Of a stretch of 64,000 nt of DNA, positions 11,655 through 20,940 are shown piece after piece. The stretch's first letter is position 1. The number at the start of each line of letters is the position of its first letter. The translations under genes and the position numbers were made by a program. The notes under the pieces were generated by a model. That model was not told the origin of the DNA, did not search any database, and saw only the letters and a list, made by a program, of their open reading frames with translations. Origin of the DNA: Coffea arabica (Eukaryota; Streptophyta; Magnoliopsida; Gentianales; Rubiaceae); the NCBI RefSeq assembly GCF_036785885.1, contig NC_092326.1, positions 44,097,072-44,161,071 of the forward strand, read 5' to 3'.

Positions 11655-12737
11655 ATGGCTAGTAGAACATCATTTTCAGGACCTAGTAAAACAGTCAACG
11701 AAAACACACAAGTAGGAACTAGTGTATTAAATATAGGGAGACAATTAAGAAGGAATAGGAGCATGCATTTAGAAGAAGCAATAGACGTAGATAGAGACTT
11801 GGAAATATACAGGAATAATGAAATAAGTTTATTAAACCCAAGAACCTTGTACTCAGTAGGATTTCTTAGGAGTAATACAGGATTATTTAGACAAAGCAGA
11901 GAAGAACCAGTGAGCGCATTAAGTAACCCCGTAAATCTTAGAATGATAACACAACAAAGCATAAACCAAATTAGAAGACAGTATACATATATGCATATAG
12001 GATTAATAGTTATAGGAATTAAAGGACTAACAAGAAAAGGATTGGGGAAAAAGGTATTATTAGTAGTATTAGACAAGAGACATAAAAAAGTAGAAGATGC
12101 ATTAATAGCCAGTATAGAAGTAGATATGAATCAGAATGGAGGAATATTTTATTGCAGCCCGGATTTTATGATAACCTTAGAAGATATAAAAAATTTAAAA
12201 ATAGGAATACAAACTAAAGGATATGAAAATTTTCAAGGAGATAATTTAACAATAAGTATCGGATTTATAGGAAGATTAAAAAATAGTAATAAAACCAGAT
12301 ATAAGGTAGAAATAAAGCCAATAGTAGAGGCTATGGCAAGTAAAGGAATAAAATTAATAAAACCAATAGAAGTAAGTTCAGAAAACTTGGCAGGAGAAGA
12401 ATGGGAGATTAGTAAATTTATAGAAGAAAATAATCCAATGGTACCAAAAGATAGTATAATATATAAAAATAGTCAAGGAAGAACAAGTCTTAGATTTTAC
12501 AATTATGAACCAACAGCTTTAGAAACAGATAATGAAGAAATAAACAAATCTGACATAGAATCAGACCTTATCGAAATAAATTTATTAGAAAAAGAATTAA
12601 TAGAAATAGATCATAGGATTCTTTATCCAAAAGAATTAAAAAAGAACTTAACAGAAAAAAAACTATTTTATTTAGAAAGAAAATTAGAAGCAAATGGACA
12701 AATAGCATTAACGAAGTATTATACTATGATAATATAG
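11655..12737 (+). CDS. pararetrovirus movement protein (30K superfamily), intact frame
   Basis: 360 codons open from ATG. Residues about 110-215 hold the 30K-superfamily core: a beta-rich stretch with a conserved aspartate in LDKRHK, then ASIEVDMNQ, IQTKGYENFQG and GFIGRLKN, a pattern shared with badnavirus-type movement proteins. Such proteins widen plasmodesmata for cell-to-cell spread. The frame then runs through an acidic segment and ends at 12735. In a neighbouring frame, coding sequence continues from about 12712 into the capsid apart from one stop, so movement protein and capsid were probably one polyprotein ancestrally (inference). Copy B has lost the entire region. Confidence 0.8.
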   Translation: MASRTSFSGPSKTVNENTQVGTSVLNIGRQLRRNRSMHLEEAIDVDRDLEIYRNNEISLLNPRTLYSVGFLRSNTGLFRQSREEPVSALSNPVNLRMITQQSINQIRRQYTYMHIGLIVIGIKGLTRKGLGKKVLLVVLDKRHKKVEDALIASIEVDMNQNGGIFYCSPDFMITLEDIKNLKIGIQTKGYENFQGDNLTISIGFIGRLKNSNKTRYKVEIKPIVEAMASKGIKLIKPIEVSSENLAGEEWEISKFIEENNPMVPKDSIIYKNSQGRTSLRFYNYEPTALETDNEEINKSDIESDLIEINLLEKELIEIDHRILYPKELKKNLTEKKLFYLERKLEANGQIALTKYYTMII

Positions 12738-12817
12738 GAAATATTATAGTTAAAATAGAAGAATAAAATTCTGAAGATAATTTAGAAGTAGCTAGCATAA
12801 TATCATATAGAGAATTA

Positions 12818-14857
12818 ATGGACCAACAACAACAAAGTGGTGAAAGCAGTAACAGACCAACGGATATGCAGACTGATCCTAGTCACACAGGAAATGTTAG
12901 AACATATGAACCAAGACAACCACCCAGAATAGTCTATAATGAATATAGAGAACCAGAGGAAAAATATAGTTCTAGGGAAAAAAGAAGACCATTAGAATTA
13001 GAAATAAAAGAGCATTCAGTAGATGAAGGAAAAACTTTAATGTTAACATCTTACGATCCACAAATGATAGAAGATGTAATAGAAAGCTGGAAAGCTAGAG
13101 TAGTAAGAAACTATATACAAAAAGGATTCGATCATAACGTAATAGAGATGTATACATATTTAGAAACATTTTTAGGAGGAGTAGCAAGAGCAGCATGGGA
13201 AGCATTTAAACAAAAATTTCCAAATAGGTTACAACAAGATCAGGCACATGGGATCAATCCAATGAATTTTGTTAATCGAGTAGAAGAAATTCTACTCCCT
13301 CCGTCCCGTTTTGTTAGTTTTGGTTTTTTTTTTTCACACAGATTAAGAAAGTGTAATTAATTTGGTTGGAAACATAAATTTAGATTAATAATTTTCTAAA
13401 ATACCCTTATGCTAATCAATGTAGTCAATGTATTCAATGTATTGGAAAAATTCAATGTATTCAATGTAGTGGGTTAGTATTTAATAACAATGTATTAATA
13501 ACAAGATATTTAATAAGGGTATTTTAGACAATTTGAAAGATTACTACATTTCTTAATGGGAAAGTGGACTACAATTTGGGACGGACGGAAAAGGAAAACA
13601 AGACTAACAAAGTGGGACGGAGGAAGTATTAGCAACAAGTCCAAATAGAGGAGGAGTAATGACACAGATAGAATCGGTAAGAAAACTAGAACAATTATCA
13701 ATTAGAAACTGGAAATATATTAAACCTTTTTTACAAGACTTTTTATATTATAGTTGTTTAGCAGGATGTTTTATGATGAAGGAATTATAGAAAAATTATT
13801 TACAAAATTACCAGATGACTTAGGAAAGAAAATATATACCTTATACAAAGCAACGCCCATGGAACCAACATTAAAAAATATGAGTACGGCAGTAAGATTT
13901 ATAATCAATAGACTAGTAGAAGAATGTACTTTTATAAAAATACAAAGACAATTAAAAGGAGAATATAGTTTTTGCTCAGAAATATACACACCACAAAAAT
14001 ATGGAGAAAAAGATAAAGAAAAAAGAAAATATAGAAAGCCTTATAAAAATTGTAAAAGATACCCTAGAAAACAATATTATCTTAGGAAAAGCAAAGTTAA
14101 AAAATCATTTCTCAAAAAAGAACATCATGTTAGAAGATATAGACCAGAAAGAACTTATGGAAATAGATTATCTTGTTTTATTTGTAAACAACCAAATCAT
14201 TTAGCAACAAATTGTCCACAAAAACATAACTCTTTTAATAGAGAAGCTCACTTAATAGAATTATTTTCGGAAGATTTAATAGAAATACATGATAATATAC
14301 TAGAGACAGAAAGTATTTATAGTATAGTATCTGAAGACTTAAATTTAACAGATTTTATAGAACAAGAAGACACAAGTTTTATAGATGAAATTTTAGAAAA
14401 ATCAGAAAACAGAACTATCATGGATAATATATATTTAGAAGAAATGAAAGAAGATTTTAAAGTATTGGAAGACTTAGAATTAGTTGATGTAGAATGTATC
14501 CATAAATGGGAACATAGGAAAGGAAATTATAGTAAAGTATATTATAACTGTAATAAATATCCGTCAATAGAATTAAGGTTTCAATGTCAGTTATGTTATA
14601 TAGAAGGATGCAAATACTGTTTAGAAAAGTTTGCACAGGAATATGTTTTAATAGAAAATACTAAAAAAGAAAAAATCGAAGAAAATGTGCCTTTAGAACA
14701 TTATTTGGAAAGAAGAATAAGAATTTTAGAAAATAAGGTTGACCAATTAGAACAAAAGATAGAAAAATTAAACAAAGAAAAAACAGTGGAAAGAGAAATA
14801 TCTATAGAAAACATAGATCTAGAAATCTTTCCAGAAATAGAAAGAAATAAAACATAA
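12818..14857 (+). pseudogene. pararetrovirus capsid/zinc-knuckle region, split by a MITE
   Basis: The N-terminal part (12818-13294) is Gln/Arg-rich then conserved; the frame is broken by the MITE at 13295-13626 and resumes after it, running to a stop at 14855. A CCHC zinc knuckle, CFICKQPNHLATNC (C-x2-C-x4-H-x4-C), lies near 14174-14215 after a strongly basic stretch, as expected for a caulimovirid coat protein that packages RNA. Downstream is a Cys/His-rich segment (about 14490-14640) and a coiled-coil stretch. The frame stops because of a one-base difference from copy B near 14840, where copy B reads on into the protease. Confidence 0.85.
13295..13626. mobile_element. Stowaway-type MITE (Tc1/mariner), 332 bp
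   Basis: Begins CTCCCTCCGTCCCGTTTTG and ends with its inverted complement (CAAAGTGGGACGGAGGAAG), the hallmark Stowaway terminal repeat. It is flanked by TA at 13293-13294 and 13627-13628, the TA target duplication of this superfamily. The interior is AT-rich with repeated AATGTATTCAATGTA words and no coding capacity. It interrupts the capsid frame of copy A. Whether it predates the inverted duplication cannot be told, because copy B lacks this region. Confidence 0.95.
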
Positions 14858-14859
14858 TT

Positions 14860-15290
14860 ATGATCTAGAATTATTACAAGCAGGAACATCAAATATAACA
14901 TCCATAGAAGTAAAAACTCGAATAAAAATAGGAGATTTTGAAACACAATTATTAGCAGTAATAGACACAAGAGCTAGTAATATAGTAATCCAACAAGAAT
15001 TAATTCCAGAAAAATATTATTAAAAAGCACACCATATTAGAACGGCTAGACAAATGGATGGAAGTACATATACATATGAAACAGCATTATATAATTCTTT
15101 ATTGTTTTTTGAAATAGATAGCATACACTATGCACAACCATATCCGATAACAGAAATATATATTAGAAGTTTTTCTTATCAAATGATATTAGGACTATCA
15201 TTTATTTTACAGGCATATCATGGCATGATTCTTACCAGAACGGGATTAACATTTCTTAGAGAACATTTTCTACCATATAATACTTTTTAG
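14860..15290 (+). pseudogene. pararetrovirus aspartic protease region
   Basis: A retroviral-type pepsin fold is indicated by ...LLAVIDTRASNIV (about 14950-14990), where the catalytic triad Asp-Thr-Gly reads Asp-Thr-Arg, and by a later hydrophobic ILGLSF stretch near 15187. A stop interrupts the region near 15019 and another ends it at 15290. Copy B has DTG followed by a different break. In this family the protease would process the polyprotein; this copy is predicted inactive. Confidence 0.8.
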
Positions 15291-16968
15291 CAAGCAATAA
15301 ATCTAAAATAAATAAAGATGATAAATTTACAAACAAACAAATAAGACTCTTAAGACTAGAAGAAAAAGATAATTGTAAATGTGATATTAAAGATAGCTGT
15401 AAGAATTATTCAACCCAGGAATATAGGGGGAAGAATCAGAAAACTAATTCTTTTGATAATATGGAGATGACTGGAGAAAGGCCTTTATATTCGTCACAAA
15501 GAATTCAAAACTATTTAGAAGACAGAATTTGAAGAATATTTAGAGATAGAAAATTATGACACAATAGAAACTATTTTAAATAATGAAAAATTATATGATC
15601 TGTTAGAAACAGGACATAGAGATATAGACCAACTAATAAGTGAATTAAAAAAATTAGAAATTTTTGGAGAAAATCCAACTATTCATTCGGATAAGGACAA
15701 AACAGAATGTAAGTTAGATATTTTAAATCCAAATTTAAAAATTAGCACAGCAAAAATAGAAACTAGTAATGATGTTATAAAAGAATTCGAAATGCATATA
15801 GCTGATCTAACTAAGTTAAAAATAATTAGAAGAAGTACTAGTCCACACAGAAGTGCAGCATTCATAGTTAAAAAATATAGTGAAATAGTTAGAGGAAAAA
15901 GCAGAATGGTAATAAATTATAAAAGATTAAATAACAATACTAAAGAAGATAACTATGATATACCATATAAAAATGAGTTAATAAATAGAATCCAATATAG
16001 ATATATTTTTAGTAAATTTGATTGTAAGTCAGGATTTTGGCAGGTAAAAATGCATAAAGAAAGTATAGAATGGACAGCTTTTACATGTCCTTTAGGACAC
16101 TATGAGTGGTTAGTAATGTTTTTTGGGTTAAAAAAGGCACCAGCCATATTTCAAAGAAAAATGGATAATATTTTTAATAAATATAAAGATTTTGTCATAG
16201 TATATATAGATGATATATTAGTATTTTCAAAAAATAAAGAAGAACATGTAAGTCGTCTAAAATTAGTTTTATTAGAATTTATTAAACATGGAATAATAAT
16301 CAGTAATAAAAAAGCACAATTTTTTAGAAAAAATATAGAATTTTTATGAACAGAAATAGGATAAGGAAAAATAAAATTATAACCACATATTTGTAAAAAG
16401 GTTTTAGAATTTCCAGATAAGATAGAAGAAACAAAGAAACTTCAACAATTTTTAGGATTATTAAATTATGCAAGACATTTTATTAAAATATTTTATTAAC
16501 CTAGTAGCACCATTGTATAATAAAACCTCTTTAAAATGACAAAAATTCTTTAATAGAGAAGACGTCAAACTAATACAAGAAATTAAACAAACAATAGACA
16601 ATTTACATGATCTAAAATTACCATTAGACACAGATTACTTGATAATAGAATGTGATGACAGTAGTACCGGATGGGGAGCAATTCTTTTTGCAAAACCAAA
16701 TAAATATAGCGATAAAAACAGTGAACGAATCTGTAGATACGCTAGTGGAAAATATAAAGAAAAAGGCAATAGAAGTAATATAGATAATGAATTATTAGCA
16801 GTAAAGTATAGTTTGGATAATTTCAGACTTTTTATAATCAACAAATCTGAAATAACTATTAGAACAGACTGTGAAGCAATAAAAAAGTTTTTTGATAAAC
16901 ATAATGAAAAAAGGAGTTCTACTAGAAGATGGTTAAATTTTGTAGATAGTATTCCGTTATAGAACAAA
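15291..16968 (+). pseudogene. pararetrovirus reverse transcriptase and RNase H, broken
   Basis: RT fingers and palm are readable at 15792-16349: RMVINYKRLN, FDCKSGFWQV, CPLGHYEW, the catalytic YIDDILVFS (about 16203-16229), then a stop at 16347. The RNase H part (16639-16962) shows three of the four acidic residues in IECDDSSTGWG, DNELLAVKYS and RTDCEAI. The segment holding the fourth is missing because about 0.38 kb present in copy B is deleted here near 16951. Frameshifts near 15285 and 15527 separate the RT from the upstream frame. Order and motifs are standard for Caulimoviridae; the enzyme is predicted dead. Confidence 0.92.
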
Positions 16969-18455
16969 TAAATCATTTTCATAATCCTTTATGGAAAGCA
17001 TTTCATAGCATAAATGAAGCATTAGAATTTGTTAGGCAAAATATAGGAACAACATTTTATGTAGATCCTAAAACTAGCATGGATAGCATGAGGGTGCCAG
17101 TATATCAACATACAGATGCCCCTAGTAGCAGTAGAAATTATCAATATGCATTAGAAAAAAATAACACAAACAGAATAGAATTTTGTAGACATTGCAAAAG
17201 TATGGAGCAAGCTATTAGAAGTTTAAATTTAAAGTGTAGAAATTTTGAAGAAGAAGATTTTTCTCAAAAAGAAAATATAAAATCTTTAACTAAACAACTC
17301 AAAGAAATTTATAAGATCTCAGGCTCACAAGGAGATACTATTCTCTCACAAATTTCTGAGATTGGGGAGCTCAAAGGAAGGCTGTCTCATACAGCATCTC
17401 AAATGGCCAGTTCTTCATCCGGCCCAATAAAACAGCCAATCTTTATAAAAGAAAAGCCCATTGCAGAAAGACCATTTGAATTTCTTAAGCCTAGAATATT
17501 CTTTAAACCATACCATCTACTTAGTTTCCTCCCTTTGCATATCCAAGAAATTATTAGCCAAAAAACCCAAGCCCAATATTATTTAAAATTAATGGCAGTC
17601 CAACAATACTTTTATGAAATAGCAAAAGATCCAATTAGAAATACAGCAGCCATTAGACTACATCCATCTTTCTTCATCGACCCAGAAAAATATTGCCCTA
17701 ACAATCCAGAAGCCTGTGACCACCAGAAATTAAATAATCATTGTATACATACACTCAGTAATTTTTTCCTAAAAGCTACTATTATCTTATCAAAATATTC
17801 ATCCCCAAAGATACTGAGAATAAATGGGGAAAGAGTTATTTTAACACCTCAATTTCTCATGGATACCGGATTTCTGGAAAAAATTATTGTTACAAATCCA
17901 GAGGATACTCATTGTCTTGGAACTCATCTTGGATATTTCATCAAAAAAATGTTAGACTATGGACAGTGGGCAACTGTACATATCAAAACAGCACCAGCAG
18001 AATGAACAGGACTTTTTGACATAGAACCAGCAATACATAGAATGATGATTACAGTTAGCAATATACCACCAGCAAGAAGGACAACAGAAGAATTAGAGAA
18101 AATCAGCAGCAGTCTTGTGGAATGTCCATTAGCATTAAAAGAACAATTGATAAATGCTAAAATGATCCAATTAGCCTACAGACATTTCATAGATCAATGG
18201 GAAAATGGAATTAGGTTAGTATATGAAAATAAGATACAAAAGATATATGTCCCATACAGGTTTAAGTCAGAAAAAGATTTCACTATAAATACCAATTATC
18301 CAGAAGTCTTTAAAAAATATTTGGAAGGATATTATATGAGCACAGGAGCAAAGCATTTGGATATCGAAGCAGATGAAGAATATAATGATGATCATTATTG
18401 GGAAACAATGGGACCAGAAGAAATGAGCAACATCAAAAATATGATGGAAGGATAA
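16952..18455 (+). pseudogene. pararetrovirus ORF4 (viroplasmin-like remnant, coiled coil, unknown C-terminal domain)
   Basis: Directly after the deletion point the sequence keeps only the second half of a viroplasmin-like domain (about 16966-17060, PLWKAFHSINEALEF), then an open frame from 17079 with a Cys-containing helical segment, a coiled coil and a long conserved C-terminal region of unknown function. An in-frame TGA at 18003-18005 divides it; the frame continues to 18453. Copy B lacks that stop. A role like the caulimovirus transactivator/inclusion protein is suggested only by position and the viroplasmin-like piece; the C-terminal two thirds match nothing I recognise. Confidence 0.75.
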
Positions 18456-18483
18456 TTTTTCGTCCATTTTGTCTAAAGCTATA

Positions 18484-18627
18484 ATGTATAGATGGGTCAT
18501 AAAGCTTTTATTAGTTGTCGGCCACATTGTATAGTCTGGCCAAATTGATTTAGAATCTATGTATAGATCGGTCATAAAGCTTTTATTAGTTGTCGGCCAC
18601 ATTGTATAGTTCGGCCATATTGATTTT
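18484..18627 (+). repeat. 75-bp tandem repeat upstream of the viral promoter
   Basis: GTCATAAAGCTTTTATTAG with the following TGTCGGCCACATTGTATAG occurs at about 18496 and again 75 bp downstream at 18571, with a few mismatches. The pair ends about 105 bp before the TATA box. Copy B has the same pair (about 20770-20910). Duplicated modules in this position often act as enhancers in caulimovirid promoters, so an enhancer role is plausible but not shown. Confidence 0.8.
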
Positions 18628-18731
18628 ATATTTTTACGGATTTCAGTAGGTCTTAAGTCCGTAAAGTTAACATGTCATATCCACGGACTTTGAGTCAAAA
18701 ATTTTTAAGTCCGCACAGTTTGCACAAGAAG

Positions 18732-18740
18732 TCTATAAAG
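18732..18740 (+). promoter_or_regulatory. TATA box of the pararetrovirus genomic-RNA promoter (copy A)
   Basis: TCTATAAAG at 18732-18740, with the terminal repeat starting at 18767, 35 nt after the box begins. That spacing is normal for plant transcription start sites. The same element is present inverted in copy B at about 20656-20665. Confidence 0.7.
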
Positions 18741-18766
18741 GCATACGTCCCAAACCAATGTTGGGT

Positions 18767-18860
18767 ACGATGCACTTACATCCTGTAAATTAAAGCATCC
18801 AATAAAAACTTCAATTTCATACGTTCTTTAGCAGTTTTTTTTTCTCTCTCATATTGCTAG
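18767..18860 (+). repeat. right terminal direct repeat (R-like) with poly(A) signal
   Basis: Repeats 10205-10301. AATAAA at 18801-18806 lies about 35 nt after the inferred start site, and the repeat ends at GCTAG 54 nt later, a plausible distance for cleavage. As in other caulimovirids, the signal would have to be ignored on the first pass and used on the second. Beyond GCTAG the two repeats diverge at once: CATAAGACG on the left, TGTGAGAACC on the right. Confidence 0.82.
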
Positions 18861-19674
18861 TGTGAGAACCCGTACTTCTCCCATTTTTTAGAATTTTATT
18901 TATTTAATAGCTTGTTTTCTGCATTTTCTTTAGTAGGAAAATTTTCTAGATAATTTTTATGAGCAGATATAGTTTTTAGATGATTTTTCTAGTATCGAAT
19001 AGTTTTTGAGAAATTAAGAGCGTATACCGGACGTGAGACCCACTAGTGTGAAAAGTTCGAAAAAATTCGACCAATTAAGTTAAGTTTTGGATATTGGATG
19101 TAATTTATCGGGTGTTAAGAGATAAGTAGAGGTTGCAATTTGGATTGGTGTGAGAGAAAACAAAGTGATAGACTTGCATTAAATAAGTGACAAGTGTCAC
19201 CATTTGGTTGAAGGGACTTGTAAGACCACTATTCATTGTCCTACCATTGACCAAATAAATCAAAAAAATAACCAAAACTTCACCATTTTCTCTTCATCTT
19301 GGCCGAGCTCCTTGAGCAACAAAAGAAAGAAAACTCCTCAAGTTTTTGGCTTCAATCTTCTCACTCAACCTTCCAATCTTGTTTGTGCTCCATAAAACCA
19401 CAGTGATAGTGAGATGTTGTGTGGAGTTATTTGGAAAGCTAAGAGAACTTATTGCTCTCTTTCTCTCTCTTCTTTCTAAGGTGAGTTGTGAAGAACTACT
19501 CTCCTCCCTTTATTGATGCTTAAATCATGCTTAGTGGTAGTATGAGATGCCATTTTATGAATTATATTTTGAGTTGTGGTTGAATTGATGAACTTTTATA
19601 ATTTTTGAGGATTTTTCTGTTTTAATATGAACATGATTGTGTGGCTATATATGATGATTGGAAATGGTATATGA
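18861..19674 (+). mobile_element. probable Ty3/gypsy LTR fragment, left arm of the palindrome
   Basis: Starts TGTGAGAACCCGTACTTCTC directly after the viral terminal repeat. TGTGAGAACC is a typical start of plant Ty3/gypsy LTRs. No coding sequence is evident; the only open frame (19204-19395) has no recognisable protein. The fragment is truncated at the palindrome centre, with no matching CA end, primer binding site or internal region, so the LTR identity is an inference from the terminus. Confidence 0.55.
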
Positions 19675-19708
19675 TAACTCATCAGAAGACCTCAACAACC
19701 AATTCCAA
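19675..19708. other. 34-nt unpaired centre of the large palindrome
   Basis: The left arm ends ...GGAAATGGTATATGA at 19674 and the right arm begins TCATATACCATTTTC at 19709. The 34 bases between (TAACTCATCAG...AATTCCAA) do not pair. This is the symmetry centre of an inverted duplication with arms of about 8-9 kb. Confidence 0.85.
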
Positions 19709-20535
19709 TCATATACCATTTTCAATCATCATAGATAGCCACACAATCATATTCATATTAAAACAGAAAAATCCTCAAAAATTATAAAAGTTCATCAATT
19801 CAACCACAACTCAAAATATAATTCATAAAATGGCATCTCATACTATCACTAAGCATGATTTAAGCATCAATAAAGGGAGGAGATTAGTTCTTCACAACTC
19901 ACCTTAGAAAGAAGAGAGAGAGAGAGAGAGCAATAAGTCCTCTTAGCTTTCCAAATAACTCCACACAACACCTCACTATCACTGTGGTTTTATGGAGCAC
20001 AAACAAGATTGGAAGGTTGAGTGAGTTGATTGAAGCAAGATTGAAGCCAAAAACTTGAAGAGTTTTCTTTCTTTTGTTGCTCAAGGAGCTCGGCCAAGAT
20101 GAAGAGAAAATGGTGAAGTTTTGGTTATTTTTTTGATTTATTTGGTCCATGGTAAGACAATGAATAGTGGTCTTACAAGTCCCTCCAACTAAATGGTGAC
20201 ACTTGTCACTTATTTAATGCAAATCTATCACTTTGTTTTCTCTCACACCAATCCAAATTGCAACCTCTACTTATCTTTCAACACCCGATAAATTACATCC
20301 AATATCCAAAACTTAACTTAGTTGGCCGAATTTTTTCGAACTTTTCACACTAGTGGGTCCCACGTCCGGTATACGCTCTTAATTTCTCAAAAACTATTCG
20401 ATACTAGAAAAATCATCTAAAAATTATATCTGCTCATAAAAATTATCTAGAAAATTTTCCTACTAAAGAAAATGCAGAAAACAAGCCATTAAATAAATAA
20501 AATTCTAGAAAATGGGAGAAGTACTGGTTCTCACA
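19709..20535 (-). mobile_element. probable LTR fragment, right arm of the palindrome
   Basis: Inverted copy of 18861-19674, ending GGTTCTCACA next to the inverted viral terminal repeat. It carries scattered substitutions and small indels relative to the left arm, for example around 19875-19930 and 20030-20050. The virus-LTR junction (GCTAG|TGTGAG) is identical on both sides, so it formed before the inverted duplication. Confidence 0.55.
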
Positions 20536-20915
20536 CTAGCAATATGAGAGAGAAAAAAAAACTACTAAAGAACGTATGAAATTGAAGTTTTTATTGAATG
20601 CTTTAATTTACAGGATGTAAGTGCATCGTACCCAACATTGGTTTGGGACGTATGCCTTTATAGACTTCTTGTGCAAACCGTGCGGACTTAAAAATTTTTG
20701 ACTCAAAGTCCGTGGATATGACATGTTAACTTTATGGACTTAAGACCTACTGAAATCCGTAAAAACATCAAATCAATATGGCCGAACTATACAATGTGGC
20801 CGACAACTAATAAAAGCTTTATGACCGATCTATACATAGATTCTAAATCAATTTGGCCAGACTATACAATGTGGCCGACAACTAATAAAAGTTTTATGAC
20901 CGATCTATACATTAT
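20536..20915 (-). promoter_or_regulatory. terminal repeat, TATA box and tandem enhancer-like repeats of copy B
   Basis: Reading leftwards on the minus strand: two 75-bp units (about 20910-20770), a TATA box (CTATAAAGG, about 20665-20656), then the terminal repeat with AATAAA (near 20593). It mirrors copy A, so each copy has its own outward-to-centre promoter and the two face each other across the LTR arms. Confidence 0.7.
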
Positions 20916-20940
20916 AGCTTTAGACAAGATGGACGAAAAA

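Larger units (their letters stand above)
10205..18860 (+). mobile_element. endogenous caulimovirid (pararetrovirus), copy A
   Basis: About 8.66 kb (8.32 kb without the MITE) bounded by direct repeats 10205-10301 and 18767-18860. Order: leader, ORF1, tRNA-Met primer binding site, ORF2, movement protein, capsid with zinc knuckle, aspartic protease, reverse transcriptase, RNase H, ORF4, promoter. No integrase domain and no long LTRs are present, which separates it from Ty3/gypsy elements; a 30K-type movement protein and a viroplasmin-like domain place it in Caulimoviridae. The layout resembles badnaviruses and tungroviruses, with an extra downstream ORF. The copy is defective: at least one frameshift between capsid and protease, two frameshifts before the RT, stops near 16347 and 18003, a deletion near 16951 and a MITE in the capsid. 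The genus cannot be fixed by eye. Confidence 0.93.

Noticed and set aside
10205-18860. Interpretation of the RT-containing elements as Ty3/gypsy retrotransposons
   Set aside because: No integrase is found after RNase H, terminal repeats are under 100 bp, and a movement protein and a viroplasmin-like domain are present. These point to Caulimoviridae.
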